Shown here: piece after piece, positions 17,721 to 26,095 of the stretch
How positions within the stretch are numbered: the first letter of the stretch is position 1
How the letters are laid out: each line of letters starts with the position of its first letter
Notes under the pieces: generated by a model
Databases searched by the model: none
The model's input: only the letters and a program-made list of their open reading frames with translations
Told to the model about the DNA's origin: nothing
Position numbers and translations under genes: made by a program
DNA from: Clostridia bacterium
GTDB lineage: Bacteria > Bacillota_A > Clostridia > TANB77 > CAG-508
Length of the DNA stretch: 64,000 bases
Assembly (NCBI GenBank): GCA_017475185.1
Contig: JAFVGB010000010.1
Span: 119,502 to 183,501, forward strand
Reading direction: 5' to 3'

Positions 17721-19715
17721 GTGTCAACAAAAGGCTTTTTACCAAATGTAAACACAGGGGAAGTTATAAAAAAATTTTTAGTTTTGAATATAATAATATA
17801 CATATGCATAGGATTCATATTACCAGGTTATGTTTTTGCAGCACAATCAAAATATCCATATTCTAAAGGAAAATTAAATAATTATCCAGGATATGAAAAA
17901 CTAATTCAAGATATGCAAAAAAAACATCCTAATTGGAATTTTACTATATTAGATACTGGTTTAGATTGGAATGATGTAATAAAAAATGAAACAGTAGCAT
18001 CACATGGAAGAAACTTAGTTTATTATACAGATTCAGGCAATTGGGTATGTTCAATATGTGGTAACAGAACATATGACACCGGATTATGGAAATGTGCATC
18101 AGAAGCAACAGTTTCATATTATATGGATCCAAGAAACTGGATGAATGAAAGTAATATATTTCAATTCGAAAATCTAGCATATAATGGAGATATTCAAAAC
18201 ATTGACGGAGTAAATAAGATTTTAAGCTCAGTAAAATGGGCAAGTGGTGATACAATCACATATATAAAAACAGACGGAAAAACAGGCACAATAAAAAAGA
18301 CATATGCTCAAGTAATAATGGAAGCAGCAAAAGAGGCAGGAATTAGTCCATATCATTTAGCTGCTAGAATAAAACAAGAACAAGGAGCTGGAACTACATT
18401 AAGTTCTACTGGAAGAGGAGATCATGCTACATATAAAGGATATTACAATCTACTTAATATAAAAGCTACAGGCGCTGATGTAATAGGAAATGCTTTAAAA
18501 CATGCCAAAGAGCAAGGATGGGATAACCCAGAAAAAGCAATTATAGGTGGAGCAAAATTTATAGCATCTTCATATATTTCAAGAGGACAATCAACATTAT
18601 ATTTGCAAAAATTCGATGTAGATAATTCAGATGGAAGTTTATTTTATCATCAATATATGCAAAATGTTTCAGCTGCATATTCAGAAGGAAACATGGTTAG
18701 ATCATCTTACGAAAGTATGGGATTACTAGATAGCAGTATTAATTTTGTTATACCAGTATATAATAATATGCCAGCAGAAGCTAGTCCATCACCAGCAGGA
18801 ACAACTTTAGTTACACAAAATGTTGAAGTAAAAGGAACTAATGTTATTGTTAGAGATGGAAGAGGAACATCAGCTAAAGAAATTGCAAAGGTAAATAAAG
18901 GTGATAAATTACTTAGAATAGAAACGACTGGAAGCCAAGCTAACGGACATTACTGGGATAAAGTTGTATTACCAGATGGACGTAAAGGATACATAGCAAG
19001 AGATTATTTAAATAAAATAGATGATATTACAAATGCTAAAATATCAGCAATAGCAAATACAAGTGTAAATTTAAGAAACGGACCAGGAACTAATGATACA
19101 AGAGTAATAACAACTTTAACATCAGGACAATCACTTACAATTATTGAAGTAGGAAAATACAACGGACTTGATGGATATGACTGGTCAAGGGTAAAATTGT
19201 CAAATGGAACTCAAGGATATTTAGCAAGTATTTATTTAACAGAAGTTAAAGAAACAGAATATAAAATAGCCTATGTAAATTGTAGTGATACAGGTACTGT
19301 TAATATAAGAAAAGGCGTAGGAACTGATACTGCAATAATTACATCTTTAAGAAAAGATGCGAAAGTTACAGTATTACAAAAATCAGCAGGAGAAGCTAAC
19401 GGATATGTTTGGGATAAAATAGTTACTGCTGATGGTTTGGAAGGGTATATTGCTAATAATTATTTGAGGTATGAGGAAGAGAAAAACAATAAACCAGAAG
19501 AAAATAAAGATAATAATCAAACCAATAATAAAGCATCAACCAACTTATGTGATGTTGATGGAAATAATGAAGTAAACTCAACTGATTTGTTTTATGTAAT
19601 AAAATTTTTGAAAGAAAATCCAAATGGATATAACGAAGCTTACGATGTTAATAAAGATAAAGAAGTAAATTCAACAGATTTATATCAGATTATAGTTTAC
19701 TTAAAACAACATTAA
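17721..19715 (+). CDS. Secreted glucosaminidase with three SH3b domains and a C-terminal dockerin
   Basis: A 664-residue exported protein. The signal-peptide-like N-terminus ends near VFAAQ (about residue 41). An N-terminal domain with YYMDPRNWM and a CxxC...C cluster precedes a LytD-type endo-beta-N-acetylglucosaminidase domain (around AAKEAGISPYHLAARIKQEQG), which would cut peptidoglycan. Three bacterial SH3 repeats follow (roughly 365-435, 440-512, 520-590). Residues 609-664 form a type I dockerin with two Ca-binding loops (DVDGNNEVNSTDL and DVNKDKEVNSTDL). The start is GTG at 17721, after AGGAGG. It is followed 20 nt later by a membrane-anchored adhesin-like gene. A dockerin implies a cohesin partner, which I do not see in the window. 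Confidence 0.88.
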   Translation: MSTKGFLPNVNTGEVIKKFLVLNIIIYICIGFILPGYVFAAQSKYPYSKGKLNNYPGYEKLIQDMQKKHPNWNFTILDTGLDWNDVIKNETVASHGRNLVYYTDSGNWVCSICGNRTYDTGLWKCASEATVSYYMDPRNWMNESNIFQFENLAYNGDIQNIDGVNKILSSVKWASGDTITYIKTDGKTGTIKKTYAQVIMEAAKEAGISPYHLAARIKQEQGAGTTLSSTGRGDHATYKGYYNLLNIKATGADVIGNALKHAKEQGWDNPEKAIIGGAKFIASSYISRGQSTLYLQKFDVDNSDGSLFYHQYMQNVSAAYSEGNMVRSSYESMGLLDSSINFVIPVYNNMPAEASPSPAGTTLVTQNVEVKGTNVIVRDGRGTSAKEIAKVNKGDKLLRIETTGSQANGHYWDKVVLPDGRKGYIARDYLNKIDDITNAKISAIANTSVNLRNGPGTNDTRVITTLTSGQSLTIIEVGKYNGLDGYDWSRVKLSNGTQGYLASIYLTEVKETEYKIAYVNCSDTGTVNIRKGVGTDTAIITSLRKDAKVTVLQKSAGEANGYVWDKIVTADGLEGYIANNYLRYEEEKNNKPEENKDNNQTNNKASTNLCDVDGNNEVNSTDLFYVIKFLKENPNGYNEAYDVNKDKEVNSTDLYQIIVYLKQH

Positions 19716-19735
19716 ATTTTAAACGGAGGATAAAA

Positions 19736-21478
19736 ATGAAAAAAATACATTATAAAGTAATATTAATAATGCTTTTTGCAATAATACTTTTATTTATAAA
19801 TAAATCGGAGAGTAATGCTGCAACAGCAAGAATTACAGCAAGTAATACAAATGTTAATGTTGGGGACAGTGTTAATATAAATGTTTCAGTAACAGGAGCT
19901 GCATGGAATGTTAAAGTAAATGGCTCAGGAATTTCTGATTCTATTGTTGGTGTCAATATGAATGTAGAAAACGAGACAACTAATAAATCATATAAATTAA
20001 ATACATCAAAAGCTGGTAAGTATACAGTTTCAATCTCAGGTGATGCAACAGATGCTAATGGAACAAGAGCAAATGCATCTGGCTCAGTTACAGTTACAGT
20101 AAATGAAAAAGTTACTCAACCTGCTAATGAAGGAAATACAAATACAAATACAAATACTGATACAAACACAAATACAAACACAAATACAAACACACCAGCA
20201 CCAGAGCCACAAAAACCAGCAGAACCAAATTTCACAAATACAAATCAAACAATGTATACAACAGGAAATATAAATTTACGTTCAAGTTGGTCAACAAGTT
20301 CAGCTGCAACATCAGTTCCAGCAGGAACAGAAGTAACTGTTACAGCTACATCAAACAATAGTGTAAATGGATATGTATGGTACAGAGTATCATATAATGG
20401 TCAAACAAAATATGTTGCAAGTGGTTTATTAACTTCAACAAAACCTGCAACAGAAGAACCAAAAGAAGAACAACAAGAGCAAAAAGAAGACCAAAAAGAA
20501 GAACAAAATGAACAACAAACAGCTGATCAAATAAGTAATAAAGCATTAAAAGATTTAGTGGTTGAAGATTATAAATTAGTTCCTGATTTTAATCCTGAAA
20601 CAACTAAATATAGTTTAACTTTAAAAAATGATGATGAAAAACTAACAATTAAAGCAACTCCAGAAAATGAAAAAGCAACAGTAAATATTACAGGAAATGA
20701 AAATTTTAAAATTGGAAATAATATAGTAAGAGTTACAGTTACAGCACAAGATGGAACTACAAGAATGTACACAATTACAGTTTCAAAAACAAATGAAGAG
20801 GGAAATGCAGAAGTATTGAAATTAAAACAATTATTAGTTTCTAATGCTTCATTAGATCCAAGTTTCGATCCTGATGTTACAAATTATGTAATTACAGTAG
20901 ATGATCCATCATCAATTAAAGCAAGTGACATAGTTGCTACTGCTGAAGATAGTGATGTTGAAGTAACTGTTGCTGAAAACACACAATCAGATAATAAAGA
21001 AAAAGTTATTACAATAATGTTGGAAAATAAAGATGGTACAAAAACTGGAGTATACCAAATTACAGTTAAGAAACAACAAGCTATTTCAATTTCATCATTA
21101 ACTGAAAAAGCTAAAGACAATACAATTTATTACATTTTAGGTGGAATAATTGCAGTATTATTAATTTTCATAATTATAATTATTATTCTATTAAAGAAAA
21201 CTTCAAATGATGAATATGATGAAGATTATGGAGATGCAGATGAATTATCAGATGATTATGACTATTCACTAAAAAATGCAATTGATGAAGTTAATGAAAA
21301 CATAGATACAGAAGAAACATCTGAAAAGAAGTTTGATGAAATGGTTGAAAATAGTAGTGTTAAATCACAAATATTAGCAACTGACTACAATGTATTCAGA
21401 GATCAAGGTGATGAAGTAGGTAACGATGACGATTATGAACCAGATATTAAGTCTAAGAAAAAAGGTAAACATTTCTAA
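19736..21478 (+). CDS. Membrane-anchored surface protein with Ig-like, SH3b and cadherin-like beta-sandwich domains
   Basis: A 580-residue type I membrane protein: signal peptide (about 1-28), a beta-rich Ig-like domain (30-125), a Thr/Asn dipeptide tract (about 137-155), an SH3b domain (175-232), a Glu/Gln-rich linker, two cadherin-like beta-sandwich repeats (about 265-352 and 358-448, each with a KY..T/NYVITV pattern and a DGTxxxYxITV ending), one transmembrane helix (464-487) and an acidic cytoplasmic tail. It is probably co-transcribed with the upstream dockerin glucosaminidase, so it may scaffold or localise that enzyme on the wall. No catalytic motif is visible. Confidence 0.8.
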   Translation: MKKIHYKVILIMLFAIILLFINKSESNAATARITASNTNVNVGDSVNINVSVTGAAWNVKVNGSGISDSIVGVNMNVENETTNKSYKLNTSKAGKYTVSISGDATDANGTRANASGSVTVTVNEKVTQPANEGNTNTNTNTDTNTNTNTNTNTPAPEPQKPAEPNFTNTNQTMYTTGNINLRSSWSTSSAATSVPAGTEVTVTATSNNSVNGYVWYRVSYNGQTKYVASGLLTSTKPATEEPKEEQQEQKEDQKEEQNEQQTADQISNKALKDLVVEDYKLVPDFNPETTKYSLTLKNDDEKLTIKATPENEKATVNITGNENFKIGNNIVRVTVTAQDGTTRMYTITVSKTNEEGNAEVLKLKQLLVSNASLDPSFDPDVTNYVITVDDPSSIKASDIVATAEDSDVEVTVAENTQSDNKEKVITIMLENKDGTKTGVYQITVKKQQAISISSLTEKAKDNTIYYILGGIIAVLLIFIIIIIILLKKTSNDEYDEDYGDADELSDDYDYSLKNAIDEVNENIDTEETSEKKFDEMVENSSVKSQILATDYNVFRDQGDEVGNDDDYEPDIKSKKKGKHF

Positions 21479-21498
21479 AAATTAATTAGATGACTAAT

Positions 21499-21527
21499 TT
21501 GACAAAATTAAGATAATGTGTTAAAAT
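21499..21527 (+). promoter_or_regulatory. Promoter for the MATE-kinase fusion transcript
   Basis: TTGACA (21499-21504), 17-nt spacer, TAAAAT (21522-21527). It predicts a transcript start near 21532-21535 and a leader of about 200 nt. Confidence 0.65.
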
Positions 21528-21531
21528 TTCA

Positions 21532-21667
21532 AATGGTGCAAATTTAGATATTTACACTATAAACAATTAAATAAATAGGCGATTTGAACCTTAAAATCAT
21601 TTGGAAACGCACATTATTTTTATAATAATGATTAACGAACAACACTAGTAAAATAGTGTTGTTTTTG
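21532..21667 (+). promoter_or_regulatory. Structured leader with attenuator-like terminator upstream of the MATE-kinase fusion (unidentified class)
   Basis: The 200-nt leader contains a closing pairing AATGgTGC (21532-21539, one bulged G) with GCACATT (21609-21615); alternatively GTGCAAAT (21536-21543) forms a hairpin with ATTTACAC (21550-21557, one mismatch). A central hairpin GATTT/AAATC lies at 21581-21598. CATTATT (21612-21618) can instead pair with AATAATG (21624-21630), competing with the closing stem. A 9-bp terminator hairpin (21639-21647 with 21654-21662) plus T run ends 70 nt before the gene. This has the architecture of a riboswitch or attenuator. I could not match it to a known class. 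Confidence 0.5.
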
Positions 21668-21737
21668 TATTTTAATATACGCATGTTTCAATATTTTATA
21701 AACAATTATTATAATTAAAGAAGAAAAGGAGTATTAA

Positions 21738-23744
21738 ATGGAAAAAGAAGAAAATATTTTAGGAACTGAGAAAATAGGAAAATTAATTAGAAAATTTTCA
21801 ATCCCATGCATAATTTCATTATTGGTTAATTCACTATATAACATAGTTGACCAAATATTTATAGGATGGGGAGTAGGATATTTAGGAAATGGTGCAACAA
21901 ACGTAGTATTTCCATTAACAATGATATGTTTGGCATTTGCATTGATGTTTGGAGATGGAACTTCAGCATATTTAAGTTTAAAGTTAGGTGAAAAAAGAAA
22001 AGAAGAAGCTGAGAAAGGTGTGGCGAATGGAATATTAATTTCCGTTATTATAGCGATTTTGTTATGTGCTATATCATTAATTTTCTTACCACAATTATTA
22101 AACTTGTTTGGATGTACAGATGCATTAAGACCATATGCTTTAAAATATGGAGGAATAATAGCAATTGGGTTACCATTTATGATGATTGGAACAACATTAA
22201 ATTCAATTATTAGAGCAGATGGTTCACCTCAATACGCAATGTTATCAATGGTTTTAGGTGCTGTATTAAATACTATATTAGATCCAGTATTTGTTTTTGT
22301 TTTAAAAATGGGAGTTGAAGGAGCAGCTGTTGCAACTGTATTAAGCCAAATTGCAACTTTTTTAATTAATATTGCTTACTTAAGAAAATTTAAATCAATT
22401 CACTTAACTAAGAAAAATTTTAAAATGGCAGGAAAAACAGTAAGAAAAGTAACAATGCTAGGAATTAGTAGTTTTATAACAGAAATGAGCATAGTTTTCG
22501 TAATTGCAACAGAAAACAATATGCTTGCTAAATGTGGAGCTGAATCAAAATTTGGTCCTGATATTCCAATTACAGTACTTGGAATTGTAATGAAAATAAG
22601 CCAAATTTTAAATAGCATTATTATAGGAATTGCAGCTGGTTCACAACCAATTTTAGGATATAACTACGGTGCTGGTAAAACAGATAGAGTAAAAGAAACT
22701 TTGAAAAGAGTCTTAGGAATAAGCGTAATTATAAGTACAATAGCGTTTATACTATTCCAAACAATTCCAGATAAGCTAATTTTAATGTTTGGTAGTGGTG
22801 ATGAAAATTACAAAGAGTTTGCATGCCTTGGATTTAGAATTTACTTAATGCTTTGCATTTGTAATGGAATTCAAATTCCATCAGGAATATTCTTCCAAGC
22901 AATTGGAAAAAGTGTTAAAAGTGCAATATTATCAATATCAAGACAAATTGCAGTATTAATACCTGCTATGATTATTTTAGGAAATTTATTTGGAATTAAA
23001 GGAGTTCTTTATTCAGGACCATTTGCTGATGGTGTTGCGTTTATTATATCTGTTATATTGCTTATTTCTGAAGTTAGACATTTTAATACTAAAAAAGCAG
23101 AAAGCAAAGTTTCAAAAGAAAGTCTTGAAAGTAATTTATCATCTAACTCAGAATCAAATTTTGTAATTACAATTTCAAGAGAGTATGGTTCAGGTGGAAG
23201 ATATATTGGAAAATTAATTGCTGACAAACTAGGAATTAAGCTGTATGACAAAGAATTTATAGAAAAAGTAGCAGCTGAAACAGGATTGTCAGAGGAATAT
23301 ATTGAAAGCAATGAACAAAAAAGAGATGCTTTAGCTGGACTAAATAATGGATATTATTTCGGATTAGACAATAGTGATGATTTGTTTTTAAAGGAATCTG
23401 AATTAATTAAGAATATAGCTAATAATGAATCATGCGTTATAGTAGGAAGATGTGCCAACTTTATATTATCAGAAAATAAGAATGCACTAAAAGTGTTTGT
23501 ATACAGTGACACTGATAGCAAAATAAAAAGAGCTACTGAATTTTACGGATTATCTAAATTAAATGCAGAAAAAGAGATAAAACGCATTGACAAATTAAGA
23601 GCAAATCATTACAAGTATTATACTGAAAAAGAATGGAAAGATGTTGATAATTATGATATTTGCATCAACAGTGATGTTTTTGGTGTTGAGAAGGCAGCTG
23701 AGATGATTTGTGGTTTGCTTGAAACTAGAAAAGTGAAAAATTAA
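21738..23744 (+). CDS. MATE-family efflux transporter fused to a cytidylate-kinase-like domain
   Basis: A 668-residue fusion in one uninterrupted frame. Residues about 10-455 are a MATE (multidrug and toxic compound extrusion) transporter with twelve hydrophobic segments and the VNSLYNIVDQIFIG N-terminal signature. A Ser-rich linker leads at about residue 473 into a cytidylate-kinase-like domain beginning FVITISREYGSGG, a P-loop-like motif, with SCVIVGRCANFIL and a helical C-terminus. Family knowledge: this second domain (Cytidylate_kin2 type) is normally a separate cytosolic protein next to transporters. The ATG follows AAAAGGAG. What the kinase domain phosphorylates is unknown; regulation of efflux is speculation. 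Confidence 0.88.
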   Translation: MEKEENILGTEKIGKLIRKFSIPCIISLLVNSLYNIVDQIFIGWGVGYLGNGATNVVFPLTMICLAFALMFGDGTSAYLSLKLGEKRKEEAEKGVANGILISVIIAILLCAISLIFLPQLLNLFGCTDALRPYALKYGGIIAIGLPFMMIGTTLNSIIRADGSPQYAMLSMVLGAVLNTILDPVFVFVLKMGVEGAAVATVLSQIATFLINIAYLRKFKSIHLTKKNFKMAGKTVRKVTMLGISSFITEMSIVFVIATENNMLAKCGAESKFGPDIPITVLGIVMKISQILNSIIIGIAAGSQPILGYNYGAGKTDRVKETLKRVLGISVIISTIAFILFQTIPDKLILMFGSGDENYKEFACLGFRIYLMLCICNGIQIPSGIFFQAIGKSVKSAILSISRQIAVLIPAMIILGNLFGIKGVLYSGPFADGVAFIISVILLISEVRHFNTKKAESKVSKESLESNLSSNSESNFVITISREYGSGGRYIGKLIADKLGIKLYDKEFIEKVAAETGLSEEYIESNEQKRDALAGLNNGYYFGLDNSDDLFLKESELIKNIANNESCVIVGRCANFILSENKNALKVFVYSDTDSKIKRATEFYGLSKLNAEKEIKRIDKLRANHYKYYTEKEWKDVDNYDICINSDVFGVEKAAEMICGLLETRKVKN

Positions 23745-23755
23745 AATTAAAATTG

Positions 23756-23797
23756 GGGACGGAGATAATTTTAAATTTTTAAAATTATCTCCGTCCC
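23756..23797. repeat. Perfect 19-bp inverted repeat with GGGACGG ends
   Basis: GGGACGGAGATAATTTTAA (23756-23774) and its exact complement (23779-23797) flank a 4-nt loop. It directly follows the MATE gene and probably serves as its terminator, but there is no T run. The GGGACGG/CCGTCCC ends match the core of the other dispersed repeats. Confidence 0.8.
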
Positions 23798-23812
23798 TAG
23801 TTTTAAAAACTC

Positions 23813-23841
23813 TTGACTTTTTTACAAGATAAAAATATAAT
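23813..23841 (+). promoter_or_regulatory. Promoter for tRNA-Thr
   Basis: TTGACT (23813-23818), 17-nt spacer, consensus TATAAT (23836-23841), 11 nt before the tRNA. Confidence 0.75.
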
Positions 23842-23852
23842 TAGTTTGTCAT

Positions 23853-23928
23853 GCCACTATAGCTCAGTTGGTAGAGCAACGGATTCGTAACCCGTAGGTC
23901 TGCAGTTCGATTCTGCATGGTGGCACCA
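23853..23928 (+). tRNA. tRNA-Thr (anticodon CGU), CCA encoded
   Basis: A full 76-nt cloverleaf: acceptor GCCACTA/TGGTGGC, D stem GCTC/GAGC, anticodon stem ACGG/CCGT with loop TTCGTAA (anticodon CGT at 23886-23888), variable AGGTC, T arm TGCAG-TTCGATT-CTGCA, then discriminator A and CCA. The anticodon reads the ACG codon. Pair 31-39 is an A-C mismatch, which is unusual. The gene has its own promoter. Confidence 0.95.
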
Positions 23929-23962
23929 ATGTAAAATTTATATATAAGTTATTAAAAATGTA

Positions 23963-23991
23963 TTGACAGATGTATAACTAAATGTTAAAGT
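23963..23991 (+). promoter_or_regulatory. Putative promoter for the unknown gene at 24103
   Basis: Consensus TTGACA (23963-23968), 17-nt spacer, TAAAGT (23986-23991). Confidence 0.5.
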
Positions 23992-24003
23992 ACAAGGATT
24001 TAT

Positions 24004-24032
24004 CAATTTTGCCACCAGCGGTGGCAAAATTG
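24004..24032 (+). promoter_or_regulatory. Perfect 13-bp hairpin in the 5' leader of the gene at 24103
   Basis: CAATTTTGCCACC pairs with GGTGGCAAAATTG across a 3-nt AGC loop. It lies at the predicted transcript start, 70 nt before the start codon, and has no T run, so it is not a normal terminator. It could be an operator or an mRNA 5' stabiliser. Confidence 0.5.
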
Positions 24033-24102
24033 CCTTGGACGCATAATTGTATATTATTAGATAAAATAATGGTTGAAATTGGTCAAAAGGAGGAATATCC
24101 GT

Positions 24103-24654
24103 ATGCCAAAATATGTACGTGTAATGGATGGAACCAAAAGTAACGCAGGAGGATTTGAATATAAGCTAGATGAAATAAACTATTCTGATAATTGGAATCC
24201 TAATGAAACTGAACCAGAGAAAATGGGAGGTTTTAATTTCGGTTCTGAAGATAAAATATTAAGATGGCTACATAGAGGCGACACAATATATGATGTAATT
24301 GTTCCAGAGGATTCAGAAGTAGTTTTATGCGATGAAGAAAAAGGAGTTTGGAGGGCTAATAAAATAATAGTAACAAATCCTAGAATATTAACTGATGAAG
24401 TTGTAATGGAATTATACAAAAAAACAACATTATCTAATAAGATATTAGCTCAATGCTTACAGACGCTTTTATGGAAGAATAGATTAGAAATAAGTAAATA
24501 CATAGTAAAAGATAAAGTAAATAAAGAAAATGTAGATGAATTTATTAAGGAATTTGAAGAATATAATAAAAAAACTGAAGAATTCAATTATGATGAATTA
24601 GGACAAGATAGCAAGATAATTTATGATATGTTAAATGAAATTAGAGGCGAGTGA
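24103..24654 (+). CDS. Conserved protein of unknown function (phage/accessory type)
   Basis: A 183-residue soluble protein. The ATG at 24103 is preceded by AAAGGAGG. The N-terminal 95 residues carry a distinctive pattern (SNAGGFEYKLDEIN, MGGFNFGSEDKILRWLHRGDTIYDVIVPED, NKIIVTNPR). I recall this from small proteins in phages and accessory regions of Clostridia, possibly the DUF7666 family; that name is from memory and unverified. The C-terminal half is helical and acidic. No catalytic motif is seen. It sits directly downstream of a tRNA gene, a common integration spot, with two further unknown genes after it. Confidence 0.7.
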   Translation: MPKYVRVMDGTKSNAGGFEYKLDEINYSDNWNPNETEPEKMGGFNFGSEDKILRWLHRGDTIYDVIVPEDSEVVLCDEEKGVWRANKIIVTNPRILTDEVVMELYKKTTLSNKILAQCLQTLLWKNRLEISKYIVKDKVNKENVDEFIKEFEEYNKKTEEFNYDELGQDSKIIYDMLNEIRGE

Positions 24655-24680
24655 AATAGGTTATGCCAAGGTTGATAATA

Positions 24681-24709
24681 TTGACGGTTACATAAAATTG
24701 TGATATAAT
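24681..24709 (+). promoter_or_regulatory. Strong promoter for the small gene at 24743
   Basis: TTGACG (24681-24686), 17-nt spacer, consensus TATAAT (24704-24709). Confidence 0.7.
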
Positions 24710-24742
24710 AAAAAAACAAATTGTTATAAGGAGGAATACATA

Positions 24743-25030
24743 ATGAACAATAGCAACAACCGGAATAACCTCAAGGTAGGCTCTGTGTTTACAGAACTGA
24801 ATCTCATACTGATGGATGTAACATCAGTAGAAGGTCAAGACATAGGTCAGGACATTAGATTAATTGTCTTAGTATGTGGCTATGACAAAGAACTTAATGT
24901 GTTTGGATGGCTATCAAAAGATGGAACTTTCTATTTTCATCGTTGCGTAGCTACAGACATTATATCCCGTATTGAAAAAGAACTGATAGATATGGGGTAC
25001 CACGTAAAACCGAGGGTATTTAATCAGTAA
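24743..25030 (+). CDS. Small protein of unknown function (95 aa), atypical codon use
   Basis: It is preceded by AAGGAGG and its own strong promoter, and followed by a strong terminator, so it is a complete single-gene unit. No family is recognised. The protein is probably soluble with alternating beta segments (LIVLVCGY, FGWLSKDGTFYFHR) and a C-terminal helix. Codon use differs from neighbours: it uses CTC, CGG, GAC, ATC and CGT more freely. CGG appears in frame in only one other intact gene by eye (at 43793). This suggests recent acquisition. Confidence 0.65.
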   Translation: MNNSNNRNNLKVGSVFTELNLILMDVTSVEGQDIGQDIRLIVLVCGYDKELNVFGWLSKDGTFYFHRCVATDIISRIEKELIDMGYHVKPRVFNQ

Positions 25031-25035
25031 AAAAC

Positions 25036-25074
25036 AAGAGCTTGTTCGCATTAAGGCGGATGGGCTCTTTTTTT
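25036..25074 (+). terminator. Intrinsic terminator
   Basis: A 14-bp stem with several G-U pairs (25036-25049 with 25056-25069), a 6-nt loop and a 7-T run. The remaining bases up to 25282 show no further structure I could support beyond AT-rich promoter-like sequence. Confidence 0.85.
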
Positions 25075-25282
25075 GTTTCAAATATAAACACTAATGCGGA
25101 TTTTTCCATGTTTGTTTTGCAATCTTATTTTGAATATTACTAAGTGACAATATGGTAATTATGATTTAAATATTTTTATAAATATGTAGAAAATAATTTT
25201 TGCATATGTTAGAATTATTATAAAGATATATGTAATGCAAAAGAAAATAAAGAAAGCTTACCGTAAACACAGGAGGTAGTTT

Positions 25283-26077
25283 ATGAATGAATTAACAGAA
25301 GAAGATATGACCAATTTTAAAAGCTGGTCAGAAGGAAATAAATATCTATTTGAGCTATTGTGTAGTTGTAAACAAAATGGAATAAAAACATTTGCATCAT
25401 GTGGAGGTCATGAAAATGGAAAAAATAATCCCTATCTAGGGATAATTATAGATAATAATTCTATGCCTTTCATTAAAAGTATGTTGGCTCAAGTACAAGA
25501 TATGGAAAATATTACAGTGAATTCTGGAGCGAGACATTCTGGTGATGGACAATTATATAAAGATGAAGAATTAAAAAGTCTTACGTTCTATGCGCAAAAA
25601 CATAATTGCTGTGAGTTATTTTATAAAATGAAGAAAGGCATTGAAAATAAGGATAATGAAGTTGAATTGAATGCTAAAGCAAATGGGTTTTACAGTAAAA
25701 TAAAAAAATTAAATGAAATGAGTCGAGAAAGTTTGCAGGAGTGTATTGATAAAAAAATGAGTGTGAGTAGTGCTTTGTCAACCAAAACGAGTGAATTTAT
25801 TAAATATGAGTCTAGTAATATGCTAGTGAAAAGCAGTGCAATAAGAAGATTTTTAAGTAAAATTCTACCTTTTAGAAGGCATAAATTTAAAGAGTATGAA
25901 GATTTACAAGATAAGTATGATCATTTGCAAAAAGGATACTATGAAGACAAAGGTTCAAAAATGGAACAGTACAGAGTTGATGTTTCTAATTTGGAAACAG
26001 AAAACAAACAATTGGAAAACAAAATATTGGAAAACCAACAATTAGAAAGTTCACAACCTGAACTAGGTGACAGGTAA
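25283..26077 (+). CDS. Protein of unknown function with C-terminal coiled coil
   Basis: A 264-residue protein starting after AGGAGG. The first 110 residues look like a compact domain (CSCKQNGIKTFASCGGHENG, YLGIIIDNN, GARHSGDGQ); the central part is helical and basic; residues about 205-255 form a coiled coil with near-tandem LENKQLENKILENQQLE. No transmembrane helix is evident. It has a terminator on each side and lies in the accessory-looking stretch after the tRNA. The Cys/His-rich CGGH segment could bind metal, but I do not recognise a family. Confidence 0.65.
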   Translation: MNELTEEDMTNFKSWSEGNKYLFELLCSCKQNGIKTFASCGGHENGKNNPYLGIIIDNNSMPFIKSMLAQVQDMENITVNSGARHSGDGQLYKDEELKSLTFYAQKHNCCELFYKMKKGIENKDNEVELNAKANGFYSKIKKLNEMSRESLQECIDKKMSVSSALSTKTSEFIKYESSNMLVKSSAIRRFLSKILPFRRHKFKEYEDLQDKYDHLQKGYYEDKGSKMEQYRVDVSNLETENKQLENKILENQQLESSQPELGDR

Positions 26078-26095
26078 AAATATGATATAAAATTT

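Noticed and set aside
20147..20195. Tandem ACAAATACAAATA-type repeats considered as a CRISPR or minisatellite
   Set aside because: They encode the Asn-Thr tract of the surface protein in frame; no spacers or repeat-spacer periodicity.
21513..21617. A longer 8-bp stem ATAATGTG (21513-21520) with CACATTAT (21610-21617) closing the MATE leader
   Set aside because: Its left arm falls inside the promoter spacer, upstream of the predicted transcript start, so it would not be in the RNA if that promoter is used.
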